Source: Ignavibacteriales bacterium
Lineage (GTDB): Bacteria; Bacteroidota; Ignavibacteria; Ignavibacteriales; Ignavibacteriaceae
Assembly: GCA_016707115.1 (NCBI GenBank)
Contig: JADJIH010000009.1
Location: 1 to 64,000 of the forward strand
Reading direction: 5' to 3'
Length of the DNA: 64,000 bases
This document shows, piece after piece, positions 43,331 through 51,961 of this stretch (its first letter is position 1; each line of letters starts with the position of its first letter). The notes beneath the pieces were generated by a model that ran no database searches, was not told the DNA's origin, and saw only the letters and a list, made by a program, of their open reading frames with translations. The position numbers were made by a program, and so were the translations under genes.

Positions 43331-44047
43331 ATGAGATTATCATTAAATATTGATCACATAGCAACATTAAGAAATGCACGCGGCGAGACACAACCTGATC
43401 CTGTAACAGCAGCTTTAATAGCTGAGCAAGCGGGTATTGATGGGATAGTCGTTCATCTGCGTGAAGATAGAAGACACATAAATGAAAGAGATGTAAGATT
43501 ACTTCGTGAGCTCATCACAACCAAGCTTGATCTTGAAATGGCCGCAACCGAAGAGATAATTAAAATTGCCTGTGATATTGGACCTGAACTCGCTACTATC
43601 GTACCTGAAAAACGACTTGAGCTTACTACTGAAGGCGGTGTAAATGTTATTGATAATATTACATTAATGAAAAACACCATTGAAGAACTTCATAAGTACG
43701 ATATTGAAGTTTCACTTTTCATTGAACCTGACATTAGACAGATTGATGCTGCTGCAGAAATTAAAAGTGATTATATAGAAATTCATACAGGCGTTTTTGC
43801 TAACGCATTTTCTGAAGAAGAACAATTTGATGAATTGGATAAAATCAGGGTAGCTGTAAAGCATGCAAAGAAATTAGGCTTAGGTGTAAATGCCGGTCAC
43901 GGTTTAGATTATCAAAACATAAAAATTTTTAGAGAGTTAACAGATATTGATGAAGTTAGCATTGGGCATTCAATTATTGCTCGGGCAGTTTTTGTAGGTA
44001 TAAAACAGGCTGTTCAGGAAATGTTCGATTTGATAAAAAAAGGTTAG
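43331..44047 (+). CDS. pdxJ: Pyridoxine 5'-phosphate synthase
   Basis: 238 residues. The signature MRLSLNIDHIATLRNARGETQPDPV, the HLREDRRHI motif, ATIVPEKRLELTTEGG, FIEPD, EIHTGVFANAF and VNAGHGLDYQN...ISIGHSII-type ending are all present. It condenses 1-deoxy-xylulose 5-phosphate with 3-amino-2-oxopropyl phosphate in the DXP-dependent route to vitamin B6. The last 4 bases overlap the end of the convergent membrane-protein gene. Confidence 0.97.
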   Translation: MRLSLNIDHIATLRNARGETQPDPVTAALIAEQAGIDGIVVHLREDRRHINERDVRLLRELITTKLDLEMAATEEIIKIACDIGPELATIVPEKRLELTTEGGVNVIDNITLMKNTIEELHKYDIEVSLFIEPDIRQIDAAAEIKSDYIEIHTGVFANAFSEEEQFDELDKIRVAVKHAKKLGLGVNAGHGLDYQNIKIFRELTDIDEVSIGHSIIARAVFVGIKQAVQEMFDLIKKG

Positions 44048-44727
44048 TGACAATTATCTTCACAAGAACAAGATAGTTTTTCACTTTTAGATTTTTCAAT
44101 CGATTCTTTGCCTTCTTTAATAGCAAAATATGCTATTCCAAGTGACCCAGCTATGTCGATATAACCAATCTTAAAAACTTCATAGCTTAAGCTGGAAGCT
44201 AATAGTATGAAGGATAGATAAAAACATGTTTTTGTACAGTTTGCATCCGCTATTATTGCATCAGAGTTTAAAGCTTTTCCAACTTTTAACTTATAGTGCA
44301 AAAGGGCATACATCGTTAAAATCGAAATAACTGATATTATTATCCCAACAATTGTTGTTTCAGGTTTTACATTATTTATAATCAGCAATAATGATGCAAG
44401 TATAAGTCCGGCGCCAAGTAAGTAAAAACTGAACCCAGTAATCCTTAAAGCAGTTCTTTCAAACTCATCCCTTTCAGATACCGGATTTCTTTTCATTCTT
44501 ATAATCATATGAAGAATTCCAATACCTGAGATGACTTCGACAAAGCTATCCAACCCAAAACCGAAGAGCGCAAGAGTTTCATCATTCAATCCAAAAAATA
44601 TAGAAAATAAACCCTCCGCAATATTATACAAAATTGTTATGATGCTTAGAATAAGGGCAAATGAAACTAAGGATTTGAATATTTTTGAATCATTTAATGC
44701 TTGTATTTGGGCTTCTTTTTCTATCAT
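44044..44727 (-). CDS. CDF-like membrane protein with Cys/His-rich tail
   Basis: 227 residues with about six membrane helices. FGFGLDSFVEVISGIGIL resembles the metal-binding second helix of cation diffusion facilitators, with D-x3-E in place of H-x3-D. A later helix has NSDAIIADANCTKTC, and the tail SEKLSCSCEDNCH is a cysteine/histidine cluster that could bind a soft metal. The cytoplasmic C-terminal domain of typical CDF proteins is absent. It may be a metal exporter or sensor; substrate unknown. It is convergent with pdxJ (4-base overlap) and stands alone. Confidence 0.7.
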   Translation of the reverse strand: MIEKEAQIQALNDSKIFKSLVSFALILSIITILYNIAEGLFSIFFGLNDETLALFGFGLDSFVEVISGIGILHMIIRMKRNPVSERDEFERTALRITGFSFYLLGAGLILASLLLIINNVKPETTIVGIIISVISILTMYALLHYKLKVGKALNSDAIIADANCTKTCFYLSFILLASSLSYEVFKIGYIDIAGSLGIAYFAIKEGKESIEKSKSEKLSCSCEDNCH

Positions 44728-45052
44728 TTTATTTGCGATTTATCGATTATTTCTCTGCTAGAATAGCTCTTAGAAATCTTATACAACAAAATAAAAAATA
44801 TTTTAATTCTGTGCTTAATATCTCTTGATTAATTAAAAATTCTAATTTAAGTTTCGGTTGTCGCTAGCAGAAGGTTAACCCCCAGACCTTTTGTTAGGAC
44901 AAGCCCGGTAGCTTCGGTTACCGGGTTCTTTATTTTAAATGAGCTTTTGTTTTTGGTCACTTAATCATTTCTTAATTATCATTTCTCAATCTATAACAAT
45001 ATTTTTTCAATAACGATTTTTCAATTTCTCTCAAAAACATTTGGAGTCTTAC
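44728..45052. other. Intergenic region upstream of transketolase
   Basis: About 325 bases without a gene. The first 120 bases are AT-rich with no clear signal. A structured element occupies about 44856-44936 (listed separately). The rest (44937-45040) is T-rich leader ahead of the GGAG ribosome site (45043-45046). Confidence 0.7.
44856..44936 (+). ncRNA. Candidate structured RNA ending in a UUCG terminator
   Basis: GGTTGTC (44856-44862) pairs with GACAA-g-CC (44898-44905). Inside it CTAGCAGAAGGT (44864-44875) pairs over 12 bp (two G-U) with ACCTTTTGTTAG (44886-44897) around loop TAACCCCCAG. A second hairpin, CCCGGTAGC-TTCG-GTTACCGGG (44904-44925), has a C(UUCG)G tetraloop and is followed by a T-rich tail. 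The first helix and the terminator share two bases, and loop AACCC could pair with GGGTT at 44923-44927. It could be a small RNA or a transcription-attenuating leader of the transketolase gene. I match it to no known family. Confidence 0.45.
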
Positions 45053-47023
45053 GTGCATTACAACTTGATAAAAAAATCAGAGTTTGATAAAGTAAAATCA
45101 TCTAACGGCGAATGGGCAGTTAAGATGGAGTTGTTTGCAGATATGTGCAGATACAACACTCTAGTTGCAGTAAAAAAAGCCGGTTCAGGTCATCTAGGTT
45201 CAAGTTTAAGTGCGATGGACATTACAACTTATCTTTACTTAAACGAGATGAATGTTTTTGATGTTGGATTCGATTCACCTGATAGAGATATCTACTTTTC
45301 TTCAAAAGGCCATGACGTTCCGGGATTGTATTCTTTGTTTTATGCTCTTGGAATTATCCCGGAAGAAAAATTATTAATGTTAAGAAGATTGCACGGACTT
45401 GATGGTCATCCCGAAGTTAGGCAAAATGGAATTGAAGCAAGCACTGGTTCACTTGGAATGGGAATCTCTAAAGGTAAAGGATTTGCCTGGGCCAAATCAT
45501 ACCAGAATAATAAAGGCCACGTTTATGTTTTAACAGGCGATGGAGAATTTCAGGAAGGACAAATTTATGAATCACTTCAAGCAACAGCTCACCAAAAAGT
45601 AAATAACATCACCGCAATTATGGATCATAATAAATATCAAACTGATATGCTAGTTGCTGATGTAAATAATATTGAAGATGTTGTAAAAAAGGTTGAGGCT
45701 TTTGGCTGGCACGTTGTTAGAATTAACGGACACGATTACAATATATTGAAAAAAACTTTTGATGATTTGAAAAAAGTTACAGATAAACCAAAGATGATTA
45801 TTGCTGATACGATTAAAGGCAGAGGAGTTTCTTTTATGGAAAAACCTCTCACTGAAACTTTTCAAGGGAAAACACTTTACAAATGGCACTCCGGTGCACC
45901 TGATGATGAAAGCTATGAAAAAGGTCTTGCAGAGTTAACTGAAACTATCAATAAACTTTCAGATAAACTTGGGATTGGAAGAATTCAGATACCCGAAAAT
46001 AAATCAGAAGTTAAACCAATTACAAAACTCGAAAAAGAATTTGTGACAGAAGCATACGGTGAGGCATTAGTTGAGATTGCAAAGACAAATAAAAAACTAG
46101 TTTTGCTCGATGGAGATCTTTCTGCTGATTGCAAACTCCGCAATTTTGAAAAAACTTATACTGATAGATTTATTGAAAATGGAATTGCCGAACAGGATAT
46201 GGTTTCGATGGCTGGCGGGTTAGCCAGAATGGGATTGATTCCCGTAGTAAATACTTTTGCAAGTTTTCTTGCAGCGAGAGCTAATGAACAGATTTACAAT
46301 AACGCTGGAGAAAAAACTAAAATAATTTACACTTGTCATTTTTCAGGAATGATTCCTGCAGGACCAGGAAAATCTCACCAAAGCGTTAGAGATATTTCTT
46401 TATTTGGTGCATTACCAAATATCACAATTATCCAACCTTGTAATGCTGATGAAACAAAATGGGCAACTGAATATTGTGTAAATCAAGCTGAGGAAAATTG
46501 TATGCTTCGATTGGTAATTGGCCCTTCACCAGAGAGAATTGAATTTCCTAAAGATTATAAATTTAAGATTGGTGTTGGTGCTGAATTAACACAAGGAAAT
46601 GATGCAATACTTTTCGGTTATGGTCCTGTAATGTTACACGAAGCATTAGTCGCTACGGAATATTTAAAGAAAATAGGTTTTGGATTAAAAGTTGTAAATA
46701 TGCCCTGGCTGAATAAGATTGATAATATCTGGTTGAAAGAATTAGTTAAAGATCAGAAAAAAATATTTGTGTTGGAAGATCATTCTGCTGTTGGTGGACT
46801 TGGTGACAGAATACTTAATGCTTTAGTTGAGACAAATTCAATTGCCGGAAAAGAATTTACAAACTTTGGATTGAAAGAATATCCGGAATGCGGAACTCCG
46901 CTTGAAGTTTTAGAATTTCATCAGTTAGATGGAAAATCTTTGGCGCAAAGAATTTCAGGTGTGCAAGATATTGAAACAGCAGAAGCAGTAAAGTTAAAAT
47001 ACACTGCTGATGCACCGCAGTAA
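45053..47023 (+). CDS. tkt: Transketolase (single-chain)
   Basis: 656 residues from GTG 45053, which lies six bases after GGAG; a TTG at 45041 is a less likely start. The N-terminal thiamin-diphosphate half has GSGHLGSSLSAMDITTYLYL, SSKGHDVPGLYS, HPEVRQNGIEASTGSLGMGISKGKG, the TPP motif TGDGEFQEGQIYES...AIMDHNKYQTD, and KGRGVSFME. The C-terminal half has VLLDGDLSADCKLRNF, RFIENGIAEQDMVSMAGGLA and GPGKSHQSVRDISLFGALPN. It transfers two-carbon units in the pentose phosphate pathway, supplying erythrose 4-phosphate and ribose 5-phosphate. The domain layout is of the bacterial/archaeal TktA-TktB fusion type. The leader contains the candidate RNA element. Confidence 0.93.
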   Translation: MHYNLIKKSEFDKVKSSNGEWAVKMELFADMCRYNTLVAVKKAGSGHLGSSLSAMDITTYLYLNEMNVFDVGFDSPDRDIYFSSKGHDVPGLYSLFYALGIIPEEKLLMLRRLHGLDGHPEVRQNGIEASTGSLGMGISKGKGFAWAKSYQNNKGHVYVLTGDGEFQEGQIYESLQATAHQKVNNITAIMDHNKYQTDMLVADVNNIEDVVKKVEAFGWHVVRINGHDYNILKKTFDDLKKVTDKPKMIIADTIKGRGVSFMEKPLTETFQGKTLYKWHSGAPDDESYEKGLAELTETINKLSDKLGIGRIQIPENKSEVKPITKLEKEFVTEAYGEALVEIAKTNKKLVLLDGDLSADCKLRNFEKTYTDRFIENGIAEQDMVSMAGGLARMGLIPVVNTFASFLAARANEQIYNNAGEKTKIIYTCHFSGMIPAGPGKSHQSVRDISLFGALPNITIIQPCNADETKWATEYCVNQAEENCMLRLVIGPSPERIEFPKDYKFKIGVGAELTQGNDAILFGYGPVMLHEALVATEYLKKIGFGLKVVNMPWLNKIDNIWLKELVKDQKKIFVLEDHSAVGGLGDRILNALVETNSIAGKEFTNFGLKEYPECGTPLEVLEFHQLDGKSLAQRISGVQDIETAEAVKLKYTADAPQ

Positions 47024-47031
47024 ATAAAAGT

Positions 47032-47101
47032 GTCATTGCGAGTCCGCTAGGACGAAGCAATCTTTATTACGAACAGATCACTTCGCTTTACTCGTAATGA
47101 C
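47032..47101. repeat. Inverted palindromic repeat (GTCATTGCGAG family)
   Basis: GTCATTGCGAG at the left end is answered by CTCGTAATGAC at the right end, with GACGAAGCAATC and GATCACTTCG arms between. The same family recurs at 54343-54413. The right arm encodes the last codons and stop (47078-47080) of the DinB-like gene. Confidence 0.9.
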
Positions 47102-47566
47102 AATTTGAATAAGATTTTTTAGTTGAAACTCATGCCTGATTGGATGCATAACAGCGTGCTCTAACATAGCATCTATGCAATATTCAACACTCCAATTGGA
47201 TTTATACACTTTATCCTCAAATAATTCCGGTTCAACATCCGCAAGTGGAAGTCTCCAGCGTTCAAATAAATGTGCAAGCTGCTCAACTGCTTTTTGTTCT
47301 ATCATTTCTGCGAGTGGAGTTTCTTTTATTTGCGGATCTTCTAGTCCCAACTTATCGCACATCCAGATCATATAACCTCTTGCAGAACGAAGTAAATGAT
47401 ACAGCAAAGTGTCTAAAGACTTATAATAAGGATCATCTGAATCGGGAAGCTTAATGTTAAGTTGTTTGGCTTCTTTCCAAGTTTCATAAAATGATTGCAA
47501 ATGAATTTCGTGAAGTTTTACTAAAGCACTTGCACCTTTGTAACGGTATTCGGGAAAAGTATTCAT
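47078..47566 (-). CDS. DinB-family (four-helix bundle) protein
   Basis: 162 residues, helical. LHEIHLQSFYETWKEA, the second helix DTLLYHLLRSARGYMIWMCDKLG, and late EYCIDAMLEHAVMHPIRHEFQLKNL give a histidine set (H near LLYH, H-x3-H in EHAVMHPIRH) of the DinB/YfiT metal-binding bundle. These proteins include thiol transferases and many of unknown role. The last residues (VITSKAK) are encoded by an intergenic repeat, so the original C terminus was probably shorter. It is 5 bases downstream of the radical SAM gene in the same direction. Confidence 0.78.
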   Translation of the reverse strand: MNTFPEYRYKGASALVKLHEIHLQSFYETWKEAKQLNIKLPDSDDPYYKSLDTLLYHLLRSARGYMIWMCDKLGLEDPQIKETPLAEMIEQKAVEQLAHLFERWRLPLADVEPELFEDKVYKSNWSVEYCIDAMLEHAVMHPIRHEFQLKNLIQIVITSKAK

Positions 47567-47571
47567 ACTAC

Positions 47572-48648
47572 TTACTCCTTTGTTATTGCCGGTAAATTCA
47601 TATTAAAACATTTATCACAGAACTCAGGATTCTTTTCATCAAACCAATCTTGTCTAAAATCCTGATAATCTTTTGTGTTAAGTATTTCAATCAACGGTTG
47701 TTCAAATACGTTTCCAAAATGTTTTTCTTTTGGAAAAGGTTTAGCGCAGCAAGGCGGAACAAATCCATCCCACGTGATATAAAAATAATTCCACATAAAG
47801 CGGCACTTCTTAAAACTAGCAGGTGATTCAAAATCGTAAAAAGTTAATTCTACATCTGGATATTTTGAAGCAAGTTCCTTTGTTTTGAAATACTCATCTT
47901 TAAACTCTTTTGAGAGATAAAAATCATAGTATGAATTATCAAGATCGGTTCGCGCAACAATGTTCATTGGATTGATGTTTAAATACTTAACTCCAATCTC
48001 ATCACACAACTTTAGCATCTCAGACATCTGATGATAATTTTCTTTTAGTACTACCATATTGAACATTATATCGGTATTGCTGCCTTTTGCTTTTTCAAGA
48101 ATTCCTAATGTATTATTAAGGAAGAAATTATAATCAGCAGTTTTTCTTACTTCGTTATAAACTTCACCGATTCCATCAATTGAAATTTGAATTGTATCAA
48201 TTTTGTTAATCAGTTTTTCTGCAATCTCTACGCTTTTTGGAAGATGTGCATTGATAGAACAGGAAATTATTATTCCTTTACTTTTACTTTTGATATAATC
48301 GACTGCTTCTTCAATTCTTTTATAAAGGAATGTTTCACCTAGTCCGGTCAGTCCAATTGCATCTACGTATGGATGAATTTCATCAATAATGCTTTTAAAC
48401 TTTTCGAAATCCAAAAACCCTTTTGCCATTGCATCGCCGTAAGCATATTCTCTTGCGCAGGTAATACATTTTATGTTGCAATGATTTGTAAGTTCAATCA
48501 TTATAGAGGAAGGATAAGAGACTTTTAGACTTTTTGATTTATCGAGCAGAAGAGTTTGGATTTTATTGTTGGAATATCTTAGAAGATTAATTCCCTTAGG
48601 TAAGTGCTGAATGCGCTGTAATGCTTTTAGTAATTTTCTTTTAGTCAT
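47572..48648 (-). CDS. Radical SAM protein with SPASM domain
   Basis: 358 residues. CNIKCITCAREY gives the C-x3-C-x2-C cluster ligands after NH. The TIM-barrel part includes AIGLTGLGETFLYK, IQISIDG and INPMNIV. The C-terminal SPASM region has KCRFMWNYFYITWDGFVPPCCAKPF, FGNVFEQPLIEI and NPEFCDKCFN, giving cysteines for an auxiliary cluster. Related enzymes modify peptides or sugars and anaerobic sulfatases; with no precursor peptide or sulfatase gene next to it the substrate is unknown. A DinB-like gene follows after 5 bases. Confidence 0.92.
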   Translation of the reverse strand: MTKRKLLKALQRIQHLPKGINLLRYSNNKIQTLLLDKSKSLKVSYPSSIMIELTNHCNIKCITCAREYAYGDAMAKGFLDFEKFKSIIDEIHPYVDAIGLTGLGETFLYKRIEEAVDYIKSKSKGIIISCSINAHLPKSVEIAEKLINKIDTIQISIDGIGEVYNEVRKTADYNFFLNNTLGILEKAKGSNTDIMFNMVVLKENYHQMSEMLKLCDEIGVKYLNINPMNIVARTDLDNSYYDFYLSKEFKDEYFKTKELASKYPDVELTFYDFESPASFKKCRFMWNYFYITWDGFVPPCCAKPFPKEKHFGNVFEQPLIEILNTKDYQDFRQDWFDEKNPEFCDKCFNMNLPAITKE

Positions 48649-48686
48649 AACTTAAAATAAGGTTTAACGCTAAAAACAAAAAGCAA

Positions 48687-49163
48687 TTAAACCTTAACTT
48701 TAATCACGACTTTCTTAACATAAGATTTTTCATTTACTTTGATTCCCGGTAAATGAACATCGGTGGGGAAGAAGATTGCAAACATTCCTTCATCTATTTG
48801 TGTAAATGATTTTTCTCCGATGAAAAATGTTATATCGTTTTGTTCGCTGTATTCATCAATAACTATTTGGTTTTCTAACGGAGCGTAGCCCATTAGCTCA
48901 CTTCCTTTTGCAACAAACTGAACATCGATATATTTTTTGTGAGCTTCTAGTTTTCCTTCGCTTTCATCTTTTGTGTTGTACTCGTTAACTAATGCAAAAA
49001 TCTTTTCTCCATCAATTTCATATTTGCCTAATTCCATTTTGGAGAAATCAGTTTGTTTTAGATAAGCAAAAGCTTTGTTAATTCTTTCACCTAGTCCGGA
49101 ATAAAGATGCGAGTTTGAGAGTTTATCTATTATCATTGCAACCTTCTTTTCTGTTAATGTCAT
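48687..49163 (-). CDS. YhcH/YjgK/YiaL family (DUF386) protein
   Basis: 158 residues. The family core is present: FAYLKQTDFSKMELGKYEIDGEKIFALVNEYNTKDESEGKLEAHKKYIDVQFVAKGSELMGYAPL, then FFIGEKSFTQIDEGMFAIFFPTDVHLPG and VKKVVIKVKV. Members form a cupin-like barrel with a histidine-lined metal site and act on sugars or sialic-acid anomers (also EbgC). The specific sugar is unknown. The start codon ATGAC is part of an intergenic palindromic repeat. Confidence 0.93.
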   Translation of the reverse strand: MTLTEKKVAMIIDKLSNSHLYSGLGERINKAFAYLKQTDFSKMELGKYEIDGEKIFALVNEYNTKDESEGKLEAHKKYIDVQFVAKGSELMGYAPLENQIVIDEYSEQNDITFFIGEKSFTQIDEGMFAIFFPTDVHLPGIKVNEKSYVKKVVIKVKV

Positions 49164-49227
49164 TCTCGTGAAAAAGGGAATCCAAAATACTTTAAATTAA
49201 TTAGATTCCCACTTTCGTGGGAATGAC
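49159..49227. repeat. Paired palindromic repeat (GTCATTCCCACGAAAGTGGGAATCC family)
   Basis: A degenerate unit, GTCATTCTCGTG...GGGAATCC (49159-49183), faces an intact unit GATTCCCACTTTCGTGGGAATGAC (49204-49227). Each unit is itself a palindrome. The left unit contains the ATG of the DUF386 gene. The same family occurs at 56507-56576 and 59081-59153. Confidence 0.9.
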
Positions 49228-49259
49228 AATTCGTTAATAATTACATTAAAAAATTTTAC

Positions 49260-50516
49260 CTAAAATAAAGAATTTAAATTATGAACATACAATGCAAGTC
49301 CGGTCATTTTTGTTTCAGCCCAGTCATGATTGTCAAAGAAATTAGTGTTGTAATATCTAATATCTATATGATCACGTAAGAAATCAGTAAATGGATCTTT
49401 TGCCCACAATGCCCAAAGTTTAAATAAGCCTTTTGTTCTTAGTTCATATCCATTTGTTTTTCTTTCATCAAAACCACTACCTGAAAAGTGACCGGTGCTG
49501 AAAGATACAGTTTCAAAAAGATCAATCTTCAATCCAATGTGGGATACAATTTCTTCTGTACCTTCAATGTTTATTAAGTTCTTCACAAACTGAAGATCGC
49601 TCAGAGTTGATTGATATTCCCAACCTGTTGTATCTCTATCTATTAAAATATCATCTGCTTCAACAGTTAAGGAAAAGTTTAATACTTCCATCTGGAAATT
49701 ATCACCAAGTATATCGAATCCGGTGGAAATGCCGTAACCAAGTCTATCCATTCTTGGAAGCGGATCAGCCTGAGCAGGATCTATATAATATACTTCATCA
49801 CCAATATTAGATTTTGAATATCCAATCGAGAAATTAAAATCTGGTTTAAGTAGCATATCGCCTTCCAATTCGATGGAAATATCTTCGTCGATCAATTTAA
49901 ACACTGGAACATTAATCAGTAAACCAAAATCAACCACATTTGGCTCTGCTTTACCCATTCCTTGTTCTTCACCGGTGGGTCTATCTGAAAGAATAGAAGT
50001 AACACTTTTAAATGTAAAGCCGGCATTAAATTGAACACCATAATCAACTCCAACTCCTAAAGAGTATGCATTATAACTATCCTTTGAAGAGCTTGTACCT
50101 ATAATATTTCCATTCTCATCCCTAATCGCAAATTCGCCAAAATCAATTTCAAAATTAGAATAACCAAATCCCACACTTAGTGGAAAGTCGATTAATTCCT
50201 TAAAGTTATATCCCAGATTGAACGCTAACCCATTTAATTCTAAATCTAAATTAAATGAAGGTAACCATTCAAGTTTTGATGGATAAAAGATAATTGAAAA
50301 ATTATTGTTCTGGCTTGTGTAACCTAGTTGTGCGGGATTCCATAAAAATCCAAATGGGTCTTCTGTTGGTAGGGCAGTGCCAGTTTGTCCCATTGCAGCA
50401 AGTGATGGTGATGGCTGAAGTAATAAAAATGGAACAGCAGCTTCTCCCTGTGAGAATGTTTTATTTGTTATTAAAAGAAAGAAAAAAATACTTAGAAAAA
50501 GAACTGTGGTTTTCAT
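49260..50516 (-). CDS. PorV/UPF0164-like outer-membrane beta-barrel protein
   Basis: 418 residues from ATG 50516, which has AGGGAG upstream and gives a clean signal peptide (MKTTVLFLSIFFFLLITNKT FSQ). The mature N terminus EAAVPFLLLQPSPSLAAMGQTG...DPFGFLWNPAQLGY is the conserved plug-like motif of PorV/PorQ and related FadL-fold proteins (A-x-MGG, W-NPA-x-L). The rest alternates in beta-barrel fashion. PorV helps release T9SS cargo at the outer membrane, and the window encodes several T9SS cargoes, but this copy may be a more distant paralogue. It is followed on the same strand by the YhcH gene after a repeat. Confidence 0.78.
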   Translation of the reverse strand: MKTTVLFLSIFFFLLITNKTFSQGEAAVPFLLLQPSPSLAAMGQTGTALPTEDPFGFLWNPAQLGYTSQNNNFSIIFYPSKLEWLPSFNLDLELNGLAFNLGYNFKELIDFPLSVGFGYSNFEIDFGEFAIRDENGNIIGTSSSKDSYNAYSLGVGVDYGVQFNAGFTFKSVTSILSDRPTGEEQGMGKAEPNVVDFGLLINVPVFKLIDEDISIELEGDMLLKPDFNFSIGYSKSNIGDEVYYIDPAQADPLPRMDRLGYGISTGFDILGDNFQMEVLNFSLTVEADDILIDRDTTGWEYQSTLSDLQFVKNLINIEGTEEIVSHIGLKIDLFETVSFSTGHFSGSGFDERKTNGYELRTKGLFKLWALWAKDPFTDFLRDHIDIRYYNTNFFDNHDWAETKMTGLALYVHNLNSLF

Positions 50517-50680
50517 AAACACTCCCTGAATGATGATAGCAAAATTATTTATGCACAATAAAATGAAATAGATAAAAATGTTTGCCCTAAATTTTATATG
50601 TCGCTAAAGCCAATAAGGTCTTTTTAATTTTCTCAGTTGACTAAAGTCAACTGCAATAAATAGCAATAATGCTTTATAAT

Positions 50681-51841
50681 TTATAATTCAACTCCAATTG
50701 CAATTTTACCAATTGTCTGTTTTCTAAAATCACCACCGAAAAGTTGTGCATCTGCAATTACTAAATCGACTGAGAAAATATCGTAATTAAATCTTAAGCC
50801 ACCAATCAGGAATAACGCATTCATTTTATCATTGATATCAAAAAAGTCTTCATCAAAATTTTTATCTGTGTAGTAAAATCCAAAAGATGGAGCAAACATT
50901 TCATTGATTCGATAAATACCGCTTGCAGAAAGCTCAAGTTGATTCTTTTGATTGTTGTCATCAGTTTCCCAAAGCATACCAGTGATGAGAGTATTTAGTT
51001 TAAAGTTATCAGTTAAGTCGGCAGATACATCTAACTTGAAATCATTTGGAATATAACCAGCAATATTGAAATTGTATAATTGTGCGCCGATATTTGAACC
51101 ATTTCCAGAGTTAATATCTAGTGAATCTAGTTCGACTATGATAGGTGAAGAAAATTCAACTTGGGTTTCATAACAAAAACCAATTTTTATTTTTCTATTT
51201 TCAGAAATATCATAACTATATTGAAGACCAATGTTAAAGTTGCTGCTAACATCTGATGCTGAGACATCTATGAGCCAGAGAGATTCATAAAAATCCATTT
51301 TATTGTACGAATATCGAAAACCCAAATCCAGCGAGGAATTTTCGGTTATTAAATCGATGAATGAGTAAGATGCTACTATAGAGTATGAGTAAACTCTTGT
51401 TCTGTATTCAACATCAAAAAATTCACCTGTTCCGTCTGGATTTTCAGGAGTTGTTACTTGTATGGAATCAAAATCAAGTGAGCCGTTATACTTTTGTCCA
51501 AATCCCAATCCAAAAGAAAAATTATCAAACTTAAAAACAGCACCAGCAGATTGAGGCATCCAATCGTTTTTACGACTTGTACCTATATCAGCAATCCAGC
51601 CTTCTTCTATTTTAGAACTGAGTTGATATGATAAACCAAGAGAATAATTATCAAAATTTGAAATGGCGGCAGGATTCATAAATCCAATGTTGGAGATTTC
51701 ATTATCTATTGATGAGTTTCCTTTAGAGTTAAGTAAGTTTATCCCAAATCCTTGAGGCGCTATTATAGCTTGGGTATCGTTGTTTTGGGAAAAAACAGTT
51801 ATTGAGATTATTGTGGTTAATAACAAAATATGATTTAGCAT
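50681..51841 (-). CDS. Outer-membrane beta-barrel protein, paralogue 1 of 3
   Basis: 386 residues with a signal peptide (about 1-18, ...SITVFSQ). It starts with APQGFGINLLNSKGNSSIDNEISNIGFMNPAAISNFDNYSLGLSYQ, a variant of the PorV/FadL-like N terminus (NPA-x-I), then alternating strands: GAVFKFDNFSFGLGFGQKYNGSLDF, YSIVASYSF and SLDLGFRYSYNKMDFY. It ends ...VIADAQLFGGDFRKQTIGKIAIGVEL. It is closely related along its whole length to the next two genes upstream. It is probably an outer-membrane channel or secretion helper. Function unknown. Confidence 0.78.
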   Translation of the reverse strand: MLNHILLLTTIISITVFSQNNDTQAIIAPQGFGINLLNSKGNSSIDNEISNIGFMNPAAISNFDNYSLGLSYQLSSKIEEGWIADIGTSRKNDWMPQSAGAVFKFDNFSFGLGFGQKYNGSLDFDSIQVTTPENPDGTGEFFDVEYRTRVYSYSIVASYSFIDLITENSSLDLGFRYSYNKMDFYESLWLIDVSASDVSSNFNIGLQYSYDISENRKIKIGFCYETQVEFSSPIIVELDSLDINSGNGSNIGAQLYNFNIAGYIPNDFKLDVSADLTDNFKLNTLITGMLWETDDNNQKNQLELSASGIYRINEMFAPSFGFYYTDKNFDEDFFDINDKMNALFLIGGLRFNYDIFSVDLVIADAQLFGGDFRKQTIGKIAIGVEL

Positions 51842-51961
51842 GATTCTCCCTTGTAAATGATATCAAAATTATATGAACGATCTTAAATAAAACAGATAAA
51901 AATGTTTACACAAAAATATTTATGCACAGTCACAAAGTGGTTTGTGACTGCCAAAGAAATT

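Noticed and set aside
44856..44936. SRP RNA, 6S RNA or a known riboswitch
   Set aside because: No GGAA-capped SRP domain, wrong length for 6S, and no riboswitch core that I recognise.
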